Source: Bacteroidota bacterium (lineage in GTDB: Bacteria; Bacteroidota; Bacteroidia; Bacteroidales; Lentimicrobiaceae). From it: DNA of 64,000 nt. Position 1 is the stretch's first letter. Each line of letters starts with the position of its first letter. Shown piece by piece: positions 8,594-16,956 of this stretch. The translations under genes were made by a program, and so were the position numbers. The notes under the pieces are model-generated. The model ran no database searches. It worked only from the letters and a program-made list of their open reading frames with translations, and had not been told where the DNA came from. The stretch spans positions 1 through 64,000 of the forward strand of contig JAEYSM010000050.1 of assembly GCA_023434665.1 (NCBI GenBank), in the 5' to 3' direction.

Positions 8594-9550
8594 ATGAGAA
8601 TCGGACTTGATGTTATGGGCGGCGATTTTGCCCCTGTTTCCACTGTCTCCGGTGCTATACTTGCTTTAGAGCATTTAGCTCCTACTGACAGGATTATTCT
8701 TATAGGAAATCAGGAATCGATTAGAGAAGAACTGCTTAAGCATAAGGTAGCACCCGAACATTTTGAGATTGTCCATGCTCAGGATATAATTCAGATGGGA
8801 GAACATCCCACACGAGCAATTCTTAAAAAACCCAATTCCAGTATAAGCATAGGGTTCGATATGCTCAAGCACAGACAAATGGATGCATTTGCCAGTGCAG
8901 GAAGCAGTGGCGCTATGTTGGTTGGCTCAATTTACAGTGTTAATAATATTCAGGGTGTTATTAGACCTTGTACCTCGGCAGTTCTTCCACAGGAAGCCGG
9001 AGGAATCAGCATCTTACTTGATGTTGGAACTAATCCCGATGCCAGACCTGATGTCTTATACCAGTTCGGGCTTATTGGTTCTATAATGGCCGAACATGTT
9101 TATAAGATCTCCAAACCAAGGGTAGCCCTGCTTAATATCGGCCAGGAAGAAGAAAAGGGCAATATAAACGCTCAGGCGACCTTTGGATTAATGAAAGAAG
9201 CCAATGAGTATAATTTTATTGGGAATATTGAAGGACGTGACATTTTCCGTAATAAGGCTGATGTTATTGTTTGCGATGGTTTCACCGGTAATATACTTCT
9301 AAAGAACATAGAAGGTATGTTCAGAATCATGATGAAGCATGGACTACGCGATGATTATTTCGATAGATTTAATTATGAACAGTATGGTGGAACTCCAATT
9401 TTGGGAATAAATGGAAGCGTCATAGTCGGACATGGAATATCGAACGATGTCGCTATTAAAAACATGTTGTTACTGGCCCGGAATATATACAATGCAAAAG
9501 TTTCTCAAAAAATAAAGAGAGCACTTGCACAAGCTCCGGGCGAATTCTGA
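8594..9550 (+). CDS. plsX: Phosphate acyltransferase PlsX
   Basis: Converts acyl-ACP and phosphate to acyl-phosphate, the acyl donor for PlsY in phospholipid synthesis. The 318 residues are typical for the family. It opens RIGLDVMGGDFAP, the conserved PlsX N-terminus, and contains GTNPDARPD, NIGQEEEKGN and CDGFTGNILLK, all family hallmarks. It lies between rpmF and fabH, 5 bases before the latter, so translation is probably coupled. It is peripheral to the inner membrane. Confidence 0.97.
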   Translation: MRIGLDVMGGDFAPVSTVSGAILALEHLAPTDRIILIGNQESIREELLKHKVAPEHFEIVHAQDIIQMGEHPTRAILKKPNSSISIGFDMLKHRQMDAFASAGSSGAMLVGSIYSVNNIQGVIRPCTSAVLPQEAGGISILLDVGTNPDARPDVLYQFGLIGSIMAEHVYKISKPRVALLNIGQEEEKGNINAQATFGLMKEANEYNFIGNIEGRDIFRNKADVIVCDGFTGNILLKNIEGMFRIMMKHGLRDDYFDRFNYEQYGGTPILGINGSVIVGHGISNDVAIKNMLLLARNIYNAKVSQKIKRALAQAPGEF

Positions 9551-9555
9551 TCTAA

Positions 9556-10587
9556 ATGAAAACACGAGCTGCTATTACCGGTATTGGTGGTTACGTTCCG
9601 GAATACCGATTGACAAATGATGAACTTAGCCGAATGGTGGACACTACTGACGAGTGGATCATGACACGTATCGGAATCAAAGAAAGAAGAATACTTAAAG
9701 GGGAGGGCAAAGCAACCTCTGATATGGGTGCCGAAGCTGTTAAACAACTACTTGAAAAGACAAAAACAGATCCTTCGGAAGTTGACATGCTTATTTGTGC
9801 AGTGGTAACTCCTGACATGCTTTTCCCCGCAACTGCTAATATAATTGCTGACAAGACCAATGTAAGAAACGCTTTTGGATTTGACCTGAATGCAGGATGT
9901 TCAAGCTTCTTATATGCTTTGACTGCAGCAAGCAAATTTGTTGAATCGGGTACGCACAAGAAAGTAATCGTAGTAGGTGCAGATAAGATGTCCTCAATTG
10001 TCGATTATCAGGATCGCGCAACGTGTCCTATTTTCGGTGATGGTGCAGCTGCAGTTTTACTTGAGCCTACCACTGAAGAGGTAGGTATTATTGATACAAT
10101 ATTGCAAAGCGATGGTGTTGGCCGTATCCATTTACATCAGAAAGCAGGCGGGTCATTAAAACCTCCTTCACATGAGACTATCGAGGCCCGTGAGCACTTT
10201 ATTTATCAGGAAGGTCAACCGGTATTTAAATGGGCAGTCAGCAAAATGGCGGATGTTTCGGTCGAAATGATGAAAAAGCATAATCTTACTTCTGATGATC
10301 TTAGTTGGTTAGTTCCTCATCAGGCAAACCTTCGGATTATTGAAGCAACGAGCAACAGAATGGGGCTTTCAAAAGATAAAGTAATGATTAATATTCAACG
10401 CTACGGAAATACTACTTCTGCAACCTTACCATTGTGTTTATGGGAGTGGGAAAGCCAACTTAAGAAAGGTGATAATATTATCCTTGCTGCTTTTGGTGCC
10501 GGATTTACATGGGGATCACTTTATCTGAAATGGGCGTACGACGGAAGTCAGGTAAACGGTCGTTCAACCCATCCCGACGAATTATAA
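9556..10587 (+). CDS. fabH: Beta-ketoacyl-ACP synthase III
   Basis: Starts fatty-acid synthesis by condensing an acyl-CoA with malonyl-ACP. The Cys-His-Asn triad is visible: Cys115 in LNAGCSSFLY, His255 in LVPHQANLR and Asn285 in RYGNTTSAT. The 343 residues slightly exceed the usual 315-335 because of a hydrophilic tail after GSLYLKW. The last 40 bases overlap, on the opposite strand, the 3' end of the PHP phosphatase gene. It is the last gene of the yceD-rpmF-plsX-fabH unit. Confidence 0.97.
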   Translation: MKTRAAITGIGGYVPEYRLTNDELSRMVDTTDEWIMTRIGIKERRILKGEGKATSDMGAEAVKQLLEKTKTDPSEVDMLICAVVTPDMLFPATANIIADKTNVRNAFGFDLNAGCSSFLYALTAASKFVESGTHKKVIVVGADKMSSIVDYQDRATCPIFGDGAAAVLLEPTTEEVGIIDTILQSDGVGRIHLHQKAGGSLKPPSHETIEAREHFIYQEGQPVFKWAVSKMADVSVEMMKKHNLTSDDLSWLVPHQANLRIIEATSNRMGLSKDKVMINIQRYGNTTSATLPLCLWEWESQLKKGDNIILAAFGAGFTWGSLYLKWAYDGSQVNGRSTHPDEL

Positions 10588-11411
10588 ATCCAATTCGAAG
10601 AATATCCACATTCTTTTAAAGTAACTAAAGCCTCTTCGAACAAGAGGCTTATTTCATTTGGGGCATGAGCATCACTGCTAATTACAATGCCAACACCTAA
10701 CTTGTTGAGCTCCTTTAATATTTCAGGACCCGGAAAGAAACTATTGGATCTCTTTTTATAAATGCCACGTGTGTTTACTTCAACAAGCAGGTTTTTTTCT
10801 GCGATCAGTTTGATTGTTTCATGCCATAATGCCTTATACCATGGGGCTCCTTCCTTAAACCACCGTTCCTGATTGTGCATTTTAATCTTGTCGAGGTGCC
10901 CTATCACATCAAAAGATTCTTCTTCAATCATCCTGTTTATTTGATGCCAGTATGAGGTCACTGCTTTCCTGGCATCTCCTCCATAAAGAATATTCATGCC
11001 GTGGTCGTAGCTTTCCCTTTTAGGTCCATCAATAAACCAAAGCCGGTCAGGGCTGAATGGCCTATTATCAGCTGAGTCTAATACCAAATGGACACTGCCA
11101 ATAATATAGTCGAGCTTAAAGTCCTTTTTAAGAGTGAGGAAAGATTCGGTGACGCCAGGGATATAGTCAGCTTCCAGTGCCCTGTAAATGGCAATGCGCT
11201 CGCAGTATTCATCAATTAATTTATCCAGAACGTGTATATAGTGTTCCTGGTTTTCCTTTTGGAGTGCAAATGTATTTTCAAAGGGTAAGACTGAATGTTC
11301 TGACATGCCTATCCCTTCAAACTTCTGATTAATGGCTTCAATAATATAATCTTCAGCATTATTGCTTCCGTCAGAAAAATTTGAATGGGTATGAAAATTA
11401 TATTTTACCAT
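10548..11411 (-). CDS. PHP-domain histidinol-phosphatase-like protein
   Basis: A metal-dependent phosphoesterase of the PHP superfamily, closest in pattern to HisK/HisJ histidinol phosphatase. The start chosen is the Met followed by VKYNFHTHSNFSDG, because the metal-binding HTH should be near the N-terminus; an in-frame ATG at 11447 would add 12 unconserved residues. Later metal-site motifs are GMSEHS, GSVHLV, VIGHLDKI, EVNTRG and ISSDAHAP. No other his genes are present, so the substrate is inferred only from family. Its 3' end overlaps fabH by 40 bases, tail to tail. Confidence 0.85.
   Translation of the reverse strand: MVKYNFHTHSNFSDGSNNAEDYIIEAINQKFEGIGMSEHSVLPFENTFALQKENQEHYIHVLDKLIDEYCERIAIYRALEADYIPGVTESFLTLKKDFKLDYIIGSVHLVLDSADNRPFSPDRLWFIDGPKRESYDHGMNILYGGDARKAVTSYWHQINRMIEEESFDVIGHLDKIKMHNQERWFKEGAPWYKALWHETIKLIAEKNLLVEVNTRGIYKKRSNSFFPGPEILKELNKLGVGIVISSDAHAPNEISLLFEEALVTLKECGYSSNWIYNSSGWVERPFT
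10628..10650 (+). terminator. Terminator-like hairpin for the fabH operon, inside the PHP gene
   Basis: AAGCCTCTT (10628-10636), loop CGAAC, AAGAGGCTT (10642-10650): a perfect 9-base-pair stem 41 bases after the fabH stop, followed by ATTTCATTTG. The T-run is imperfect. The stem lies entirely within the coding sequence of the convergent PHP gene. Confidence 0.45.
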
Positions 11412-11489
11412 GCTTTCAAAAAACTCATTATGATGAGATTGCATCATGAGCTATAAAAGGCTCAGGATACAAGCTTTTGTTAGATATAA

Positions 11490-12761
11490 TTATTCGGATT
11501 GTGATTTAAATAATGGATCACCTGAACTCACAACCTTATAAACTTTATCACCCCTGCGTAATAACTGTCCGGATGGTAATGAGCAATGCTCTCCTTTTAC
11601 TGCCTGGTCAACCACCATATCATTCACCCTTATTTCATCGACAATAGCTTCATAAGCGCCTGTTGTTGGTCCGATAATAAGTAAATTATCATTGATATTG
11701 AGAGAATGGGTTTCAACCTTTACTTCTACAACATTTAGTCTTGAGAAGAAATTCACAACCTTTCCAACATATACTTTCCGGGTGGTAGCCTGTGAACCAT
11801 ATTTTTCTGACCATTCGCCCATTTTTTCACCCAAATAATAGCCTCCCCAGAATCCTCTATTGTAAACAGTCCTGAGTTGTTCTGTCCATTTTTCAATATC
11901 CTCAGTGGTATATTCATCATTAATCCAAGCTGTTACTGCCTCGCGATATGTCCTTGTAACAGTTTTTACATATTCAGCCGAACGGCCCCGACCTTCAATT
12001 TTAAGTACACTTACTCCAGCATCCAGCAGTTTGTGTAATATAGGGATGGTCATCAGGTCTTTTGGTGACATGATATATTTGTTCTCAATCTCCAGTTGCA
12101 ATTGGCTATCGGTATCGGTAACCGTGTAAGCTCTCCTGCATGGTTGAAGACAGGCTCCTCTGTTTGCTGAGGAGTTGAAATTATGAAGGCTTATATAGCA
12201 TTTACCCGAAACAGCCATACATAAAGCACCGTGAACGAATATTTCTATGCGAACAAGTTCGCCTGACGGGCCAGTGATGTTTTGTTCTTTGACACCAAGT
12301 GCAATAGCCTGTATTTGAGCTATACTCAACTCTCTGGCTAATACCATCACATCGGCATAACGTGAATAGAATCTTACGGCAGAGAGATTGGTAATATTGC
12401 ACTGAGTTGAAATATGAATTTCAACACCAACACTTTTTGCATATTCCAGTACAGAGAGATCCGAAGCGATTATAGCACTAACACCGCAGTCTTTGGCCAC
12501 ATTCACCATCTCCTTCATTTCTTCGAACTCGTCGTCGTAAATGATGGTATTGAGTGTCAAATAGGACTTAACCTTGTGTTCATTGCAAATCTGCACTATT
12601 TGTCTGATCTCCTCAACTGAAAAATTGCTGGAAGAGCGTGATCGCATATTCAGTCTGCCTGCACCAAAATATACAGATCCTGCTCCTGCCTGAATAGCAG
12701 CCATGAGGGCGTCAAATGACCCTGCAGGAGACATAATCTCTATATTTCTGATATCTTTCAT
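11490..12761 (-). CDS. U32 family protein, TrhP (YegQ)-like
   Basis: Classed as peptidase family U32; members of this size (423 residues) are now linked to tRNA uridine-34 hydroxylation (TrhP/YegQ) rather than proteolysis. It begins with IEIMSPAGSFDALMAAIQAGA and carries the U32 signature around residues 173-190 (Glu173, Gly179, Cys181, Gly186, Cys188). With Cys204 and Cys208 these make four clustered cysteines, suggesting an iron-sulfur site. EGRGRSAEYV follows near residue 255. The 423-residue length argues against the longer RlhA type. Alternatives within U32 cannot be excluded. Confidence 0.85.
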   Translation of the reverse strand: MKDIRNIEIMSPAGSFDALMAAIQAGAGSVYFGAGRLNMRSRSSSNFSVEEIRQIVQICNEHKVKSYLTLNTIIYDDEFEEMKEMVNVAKDCGVSAIIASDLSVLEYAKSVGVEIHISTQCNITNLSAVRFYSRYADVMVLARELSIAQIQAIALGVKEQNITGPSGELVRIEIFVHGALCMAVSGKCYISLHNFNSSANRGACLQPCRRAYTVTDTDSQLQLEIENKYIMSPKDLMTIPILHKLLDAGVSVLKIEGRGRSAEYVKTVTRTYREAVTAWINDEYTTEDIEKWTEQLRTVYNRGFWGGYYLGEKMGEWSEKYGSQATTRKVYVGKVVNFFSRLNVVEVKVETHSLNINDNLLIIGPTTGAYEAIVDEIRVNDMVVDQAVKGEHCSLPSGQLLRRGDKVYKVVSSGDPLFKSQSE

Positions 12762-12816
12762 TTTATCGATAAAAATTTAAACTTCAATAACCTGATACAT
12801 CCATATTAATGGATTC

Positions 12817-12850
12817 CAAATTTATTGGTTTAAGACTATTTTATTGTCAA
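12817..12850 (-). promoter_or_regulatory. Possible promoter of the U32 gene
   Basis: The minus strand reads TTG (12850-12848), 23 bases, then TAAATTTG (12824-12817). The -7 box is good and the spacer is at the long end of what is accepted for Bacteroidota. It gives a leader of about 50 bases. Confidence 0.35.
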
Positions 12851-12964
12851 CGTAAAAGGAGCCTAATTATTTTGATAACCCATTGATTATAAGCTGAAAC
12901 CTAAATCCAGTCTTACTATTTGTAATTATCAATTCTCCAACAATTCTGTTAATAGTCTGTCTTT

Positions 12965-14026
12965 TTATTTAACAATCCTTGCAAATGCAGGTTGTTTCCC
13001 TTTCTGATAAACAGTTATAACATAAAAGCCAGGGGTCAAATTCCGCGAATCAACTTTAATCTGATTTCCTGCTACAGTGTAATCTGCCTCATACTGTCGC
13101 CCAGCAATATCTCTAAGTGATAAAGTAAAATCAGAAGCAGTGAAATAACCCTGATGATCGATTATGCAAAAATCAACAGCTGGAACCGGATACACCTTTA
13201 ATATAGTTGCTACTTCTTGTTTATTAATTCCAACCGGACCGCCCCATATAAAGGATACATATTCAGGATGGTCAATATAAGGATTACGATTACCCTGAAT
13301 AGCATAAACTGCATCATTACGGTCTCTTTCCTTGTCACTTACCGGGTCGCTCAGATGCCATTCTTTCATCATAGCTAACGCCCATGTCTTTAGCTGCGAT
13401 CCATTAACCTGTGCACTTCCTGGCCATCCGTTGTCTTCCTGATAATAACGGGTCGACATATAGAAATAGGTTCTGGCGAAATCGCCTTTGTAACTATCGA
13501 TTGGTTCGAATACAGTGCCTGAATATCCTGGGTAATTTGAATTTCCTAGTCTGCTACCATTCTGTGAAGCCCATGTTGCAGAACCTACCTCTCCGAATGG
13601 ATAATTACTCCTTCGTCCGTTAACATAACCATCAGTAGGATAGAGGTGAAAGAGATCGGAATACATTGGAGGACGATCATCAAACCAACTCTTAGGCCAT
13701 GAATGTTCCCTGTTATAGCAATCACCTTCGCTATTATAATTACCACATTGGTCTCCCGAGGTGAAATGGTACACATAAGGTGGTGTACCACCAGGGATGT
13801 CACTATACATATCCCATACAGTACCGTTGGATTTTTTATCCGTCGATTTGAAATGTTCGTGAAGCGAGTTATAGCTCTGCGAGTTATGATTATCTATAAT
13901 ATTATGCAGGGCTGCTTGTAACTGAATGCCAGTAAGTCCCTCAGCAGAATTGTAATATCCTGCAGGGGGTTGAGCCTTAACGAGTATTAAGCTGAGTATT
14001 AATGAGAGAGTGAAAAAATATTTCAT
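12965..14026 (-). CDS. Secreted endonuclease I family nuclease with T9SS sorting domain
   Basis: Predicted extracellular or surface nuclease. The start chosen (MKYFFTLSLILSLILVKAQ) gives a clean signal peptide cleaved before QPPAGYY; an in-frame ATG at 14077 would add 17 residues, spoil the signal peptide and overlap the next gene. The middle matches endonuclease I (EndA/NucM) family: NREHSWPKSWF, DLFHLYPTDGYVNGRRSNYPFG, with His in REHSWP the likely catalytic base. The last 75 or so residues resemble a type A C-terminal sorting domain, with KVYPVPA and a final PGFYVITVYQKGK. This implies export by the type IX secretion system. Confidence 0.88.
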   Translation of the reverse strand: MKYFFTLSLILSLILVKAQPPAGYYNSAEGLTGIQLQAALHNIIDNHNSQSYNSLHEHFKSTDKKSNGTVWDMYSDIPGGTPPYVYHFTSGDQCGNYNSEGDCYNREHSWPKSWFDDRPPMYSDLFHLYPTDGYVNGRRSNYPFGEVGSATWASQNGSRLGNSNYPGYSGTVFEPIDSYKGDFARTYFYMSTRYYQEDNGWPGSAQVNGSQLKTWALAMMKEWHLSDPVSDKERDRNDAVYAIQGNRNPYIDHPEYVSFIWGGPVGINKQEVATILKVYPVPAVDFCIIDHQGYFTASDFTLSLRDIAGRQYEADYTVAGNQIKVDSRNLTPGFYVITVYQKGKQPAFARIVK

Positions 14027-14042
14027 AGTAGCCTTTAAGAGA

Positions 14043-14600
14043 TTATAAAAAGTATAAAATAAAAAAACGTAAAGCAATCAGAGCAATAAGAACCGCTGAG
14101 GTAATATTAATGTATCTTACTATTGGACGTAACCCGTATTTTTTCCCAAATATCAATGCAAAAAATCCCAGAAGTATAGTTCCGGCGAAAGTAATCAAAA
14201 CAGGATTAATGAAAGATATTTTGAGTACACCAAGACTTATGCCGATAAAAAAGGTATTAAAACTTCCGGCAACTGAAACCAGTAATAATGTTTTAGAGTT
14301 ATCGACAATTACAATTCTTTCTTCTGGATTGAACCGAAGACTCTCTGTAAGCATTTTGAGCCCGATGATAAAAACAAGTGCCCATGCCATAGTCATATAG
14401 AACCACGGAATGGAATCACTGCTCAAATTTCCGAGAAAAATACCCAGCCAGAGTACCGATGATTTAATTAAAGCAAGGGCTACAGGTAACATTAATGGTG
14501 GTTTTTCGTTGATCTTTGCATGAACAGCACCACTGTACCATGAGGTGGCAAAACTTTCGGTTATCAGTCCTAACAGTATGATTATAAGAGGGAAAAACAC
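14043..14600 (-). CDS. MntP-like integral membrane protein, altered key acidic residues
   Basis: 185 residues with about six hydrophobic segments arranged as two similar halves, as in the MntP (YebN) manganese exporter, and of the same length. The first half has LLGLITESFATS where MntP has a MDAFAAS motif, so Asp becomes Glu15. The second half has GSFNTFFIGISLGVL where MntP has SLDAMAVG, so Asp becomes Asn115. The fold assignment is moderate and transport of manganese is doubtful. It lies 17 bases upstream of the secreted nuclease start but the pairing may be incidental. A -7-like TACCTTTG is present at 14620-14627 on the minus strand. Confidence 0.6.
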   Translation of the reverse strand: MFFPLIIILLGLITESFATSWYSGAVHAKINEKPPLMLPVALALIKSSVLWLGIFLGNLSSDSIPWFYMTMAWALVFIIGLKMLTESLRFNPEERIVIVDNSKTLLLVSVAGSFNTFFIGISLGVLKISFINPVLITFAGTILLGFFALIFGKKYGLRPIVRYINITSAVLIALIALRFFILYFL

Positions 14601-14676
14601 TAAAAATTATTTTGGATTGCAAAGGTATGATTTCTTTTCGTTTAAAGATTAAATTTACATTATAAATACTAGAGGT

Positions 14677-16098
14677 ATGCGAAAGACCAAAATTGTGGCA
14701 ACCATAGGCCCGTCTTCCGATTCAGAAGAAATTATCAGGAAACTGATATTAGCAGGTGTTAATATTTTCAGGCTTAATTTTTCACATGGATATCATGAAT
14801 TGCATGGAAATGCTGTAAAGAAAATTAATAAAGTAAGCCAAGAACTTGGCTCAGACGTGGGCATACTCGCTGATTTATCAGGCCCAAAGATCAGAACCGG
14901 TGAAGTAAAGGACGGTAGTATGATTCTGGTAGCCGGTGATGCGATAACTATTACTACACGTGACATTCAATGCTCTCCGGGTCTGATATCAATTAATTAT
15001 AAATTATTTGCTGAAGATGTTAATCCCGGTGAATACATACTGCTGGATGATGGAAAACTGTTGCTACAGGTTGTAAGCACTGATAAGATAGAAACAGTAA
15101 AAGCGCAAGTCATTCAGGGAGGCATACTGAGTTCACGAAAGGGGGTAAATCTTCCTGATACCTCACTTCGCTTGCCGGCTTTAAGCGAGAAGGATCTTGA
15201 AGATCTTGACTATATCATGCAACTGGAAATACAGTGGGTGGCTCTTTCGTTTGTCAGAAAAGCCAGTGATATTCTTGAGCTGAGAGAGAGGATAAAAAAA
15301 TATGACAAAAAGGAATTTCCCAGAATTGTTGCTAAGATTGAAAAGCCTGAAGCAATAGAGAATGCAACAGAGATTATTAAAGTTTCGGATGCTATTATGG
15401 TTGCCCGTGGAGATCTTGGTGTTGAGTTGCCTCTTGAAAAGCTGCCAACAGTTCAAAAACAACTTATAAGGTTGGCTAGTGCTGAATCTAAACCGGTAAT
15501 TGTTGCAACTCAAATGATGGAAGGGATGATAAATAACTTCCGTCCTACACGTGCTGAAGTTAGTGATGTCGCCAATTCACTGCTTGATGGTGCCGATGCC
15601 CTTATGCTCAGTGGTGAAACATCCATTGGTCTTTATCCGGTTGAAACTGTTGAAACCATGAATAGGATCATTCTTGATGCTGAAAAACTGGAAGATCCTT
15701 ACTTTAAGACCGGCCATAATCCTTCATTACAAGAAAGAACAATCTCAGACTCCATTATCATTTCTGCTTGTGAAATGGCTCAGAAGATTGAAGCAAATGC
15801 CATTATAGCAGTAACTCATACCGGTTACTCAGCTTTTAAATTGTCAAGTCACCGGCCCAAAGCAGGGATATTTATCTTTTCCAGTAATAAGCATTTATTA
15901 AAAGGACTAAGCCTTGTATGGGGAGTAACTGCAATACATTATGAAGATTTTTCCGATACCGACCATGTTATGGCTAAGATGAGGGAGTTGATTCATGAGC
16001 GGAAATATGTAGAAAGGGGAGACTATGTAATAAACATTTCCAGCATTCCTATGGGTCTGACCGGTAAAACAAATATGCTCAAGCTGAGTCAGATTTGA
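14677..16098 (+). CDS. pyk: Pyruvate kinase
   Basis: Final step of glycolysis: phosphoenolpyruvate plus ADP to pyruvate plus ATP, in the cytoplasm. The N-terminus RKTKIVATIGPSSDS and LNFSHG are diagnostic. The catalytic Lys is in IVAKIEKPEAIEN, metal ligands in MVARGDLGVELP, and MMEGMINNFRPTRAEVSDVANSLLDGAD follows. The 473-residue length is normal for a bacterial enzyme with a C-terminal regulatory domain and without the extra PEP-utiliser-like domain. It is a lone plus-strand gene between two minus-strand groups. Confidence 0.98.
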   Translation: MRKTKIVATIGPSSDSEEIIRKLILAGVNIFRLNFSHGYHELHGNAVKKINKVSQELGSDVGILADLSGPKIRTGEVKDGSMILVAGDAITITTRDIQCSPGLISINYKLFAEDVNPGEYILLDDGKLLLQVVSTDKIETVKAQVIQGGILSSRKGVNLPDTSLRLPALSEKDLEDLDYIMQLEIQWVALSFVRKASDILELRERIKKYDKKEFPRIVAKIEKPEAIENATEIIKVSDAIMVARGDLGVELPLEKLPTVQKQLIRLASAESKPVIVATQMMEGMINNFRPTRAEVSDVANSLLDGADALMLSGETSIGLYPVETVETMNRIILDAEKLEDPYFKTGHNPSLQERTISDSIIISACEMAQKIEANAIIAVTHTGYSAFKLSSHRPKAGIFIFSSNKHLLKGLSLVWGVTAIHYEDFSDTDHVMAKMRELIHERKYVERGDYVINISSIPMGLTGKTNMLKLSQI

Positions 16099-16183
16099 AA
16101 TATCCGATCGATGTAGTAATGGGCTGATATTACTCTCAAGTGCCCTTAGGAATAATAATTAAATGAGTCAGGACCCGGGCAAT

Positions 16184-16879
16184 TTAATGGATTGCACAAG
16201 CCAATGAACATACAGAAATACTGATTCCAGGGATTTCCATAAGCGTATGGCCTGCAGCTTCAAGTGTCGATCCCGTAGTAATGACATCATCAACCAGAAG
16301 TATGTGCTTACCTGTAAGAAATTCTTTATTGGTAATCGCAAAGATTTCTTTCACGTTTTCCCATCTACTGAATCTGGATTTATGGGTCTGAGTCTCTGAG
16401 GAAAATTTTCTTATCAGCGTTTTTGTATCCATTGGAGCTAGCATTGATTGCGAAAGTCCTTTGGCAAACCACTCTGACTGATTATATCCTCTTACCTTTT
16501 CTTTCTTAGGATGCAGTGGAATGGGAACTATGTAATCTATATTACTGAAGAATGGCGACTCAAGTAGTTGTTTACCGTATAGCCTGCCGAAATATTCGCC
16601 AATCTTATTTAAACCGCCATATTTGAACTGATGTATCAGATGCTGAATATTTCCTCCTTTACTAAAATAAAAATAAGAGGCTGCAGCTTTAAAGTCAATT
16701 TTCCCTAAAAACTGATTCATAACCTGATTCTCGTAGTAGAGATGAAAATGAGTTTCGGGTAAATTGATTGAACAGGTTGTACAAATGTATTCTTCGTGTT
16801 GAAGGAGGGATTTTTGACAGGCAAAACAGATCCTTGGATAGAATAAGTTAATAAAATCATTTATACTCTGATGTACCAT
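16184..16879 (-). CDS. ComF family phosphoribosyltransferase-like protein
   Basis: 231 residues with the ComF/GntX layout: an N-terminal zinc-finger-like set (CFACQ near residue 18 and CTTC near residue 33) and a C-terminal phosphoribosyltransferase domain whose PRPP loop reads HILLVDDVITTGSTLEAAG. ComF proteins are needed for DNA uptake in competent bacteria, but members occur widely in non-competent species with unclear roles. No other competence genes are in the window. It lies downstream of the foldase gene but a strong terminator separates the two. Confidence 0.88.
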   Translation of the reverse strand: MVHQSINDFINLFYPRICFACQKSLLQHEEYICTTCSINLPETHFHLYYENQVMNQFLGKIDFKAAASYFYFSKGGNIQHLIHQFKYGGLNKIGEYFGRLYGKQLLESPFFSNIDYIVPIPLHPKKEKVRGYNQSEWFAKGLSQSMLAPMDTKTLIRKFSSETQTHKSRFSRWENVKEIFAITNKEFLTGKHILLVDDVITTGSTLEAAGHTLMEIPGISISVCSLACAIH

Positions 16880-16914
16880 TATGATTTCTTCAACGACTCA
16901 AATGGAGCAATAAT

Positions 16915-16946
16915 AAAAAAAAGAAGGCCTGAATAAGGCCTTCTTT
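16915..16946 (-). terminator. Rho-independent terminator after the PpiD-like gene
   Basis: AAGAAGGCC (16921-16929), loop TGAATAA, GGCCTTCTT (16937-16945): a perfect 9-base-pair GC-rich stem. On the minus strand it is followed by a run of eight T (complement of 16915-16922). It starts 11 bases after the stop codon of the foldase gene and would insulate the comF-like gene. Confidence 0.85.
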
Positions 16947-16956
16947 TAATTTTCTT

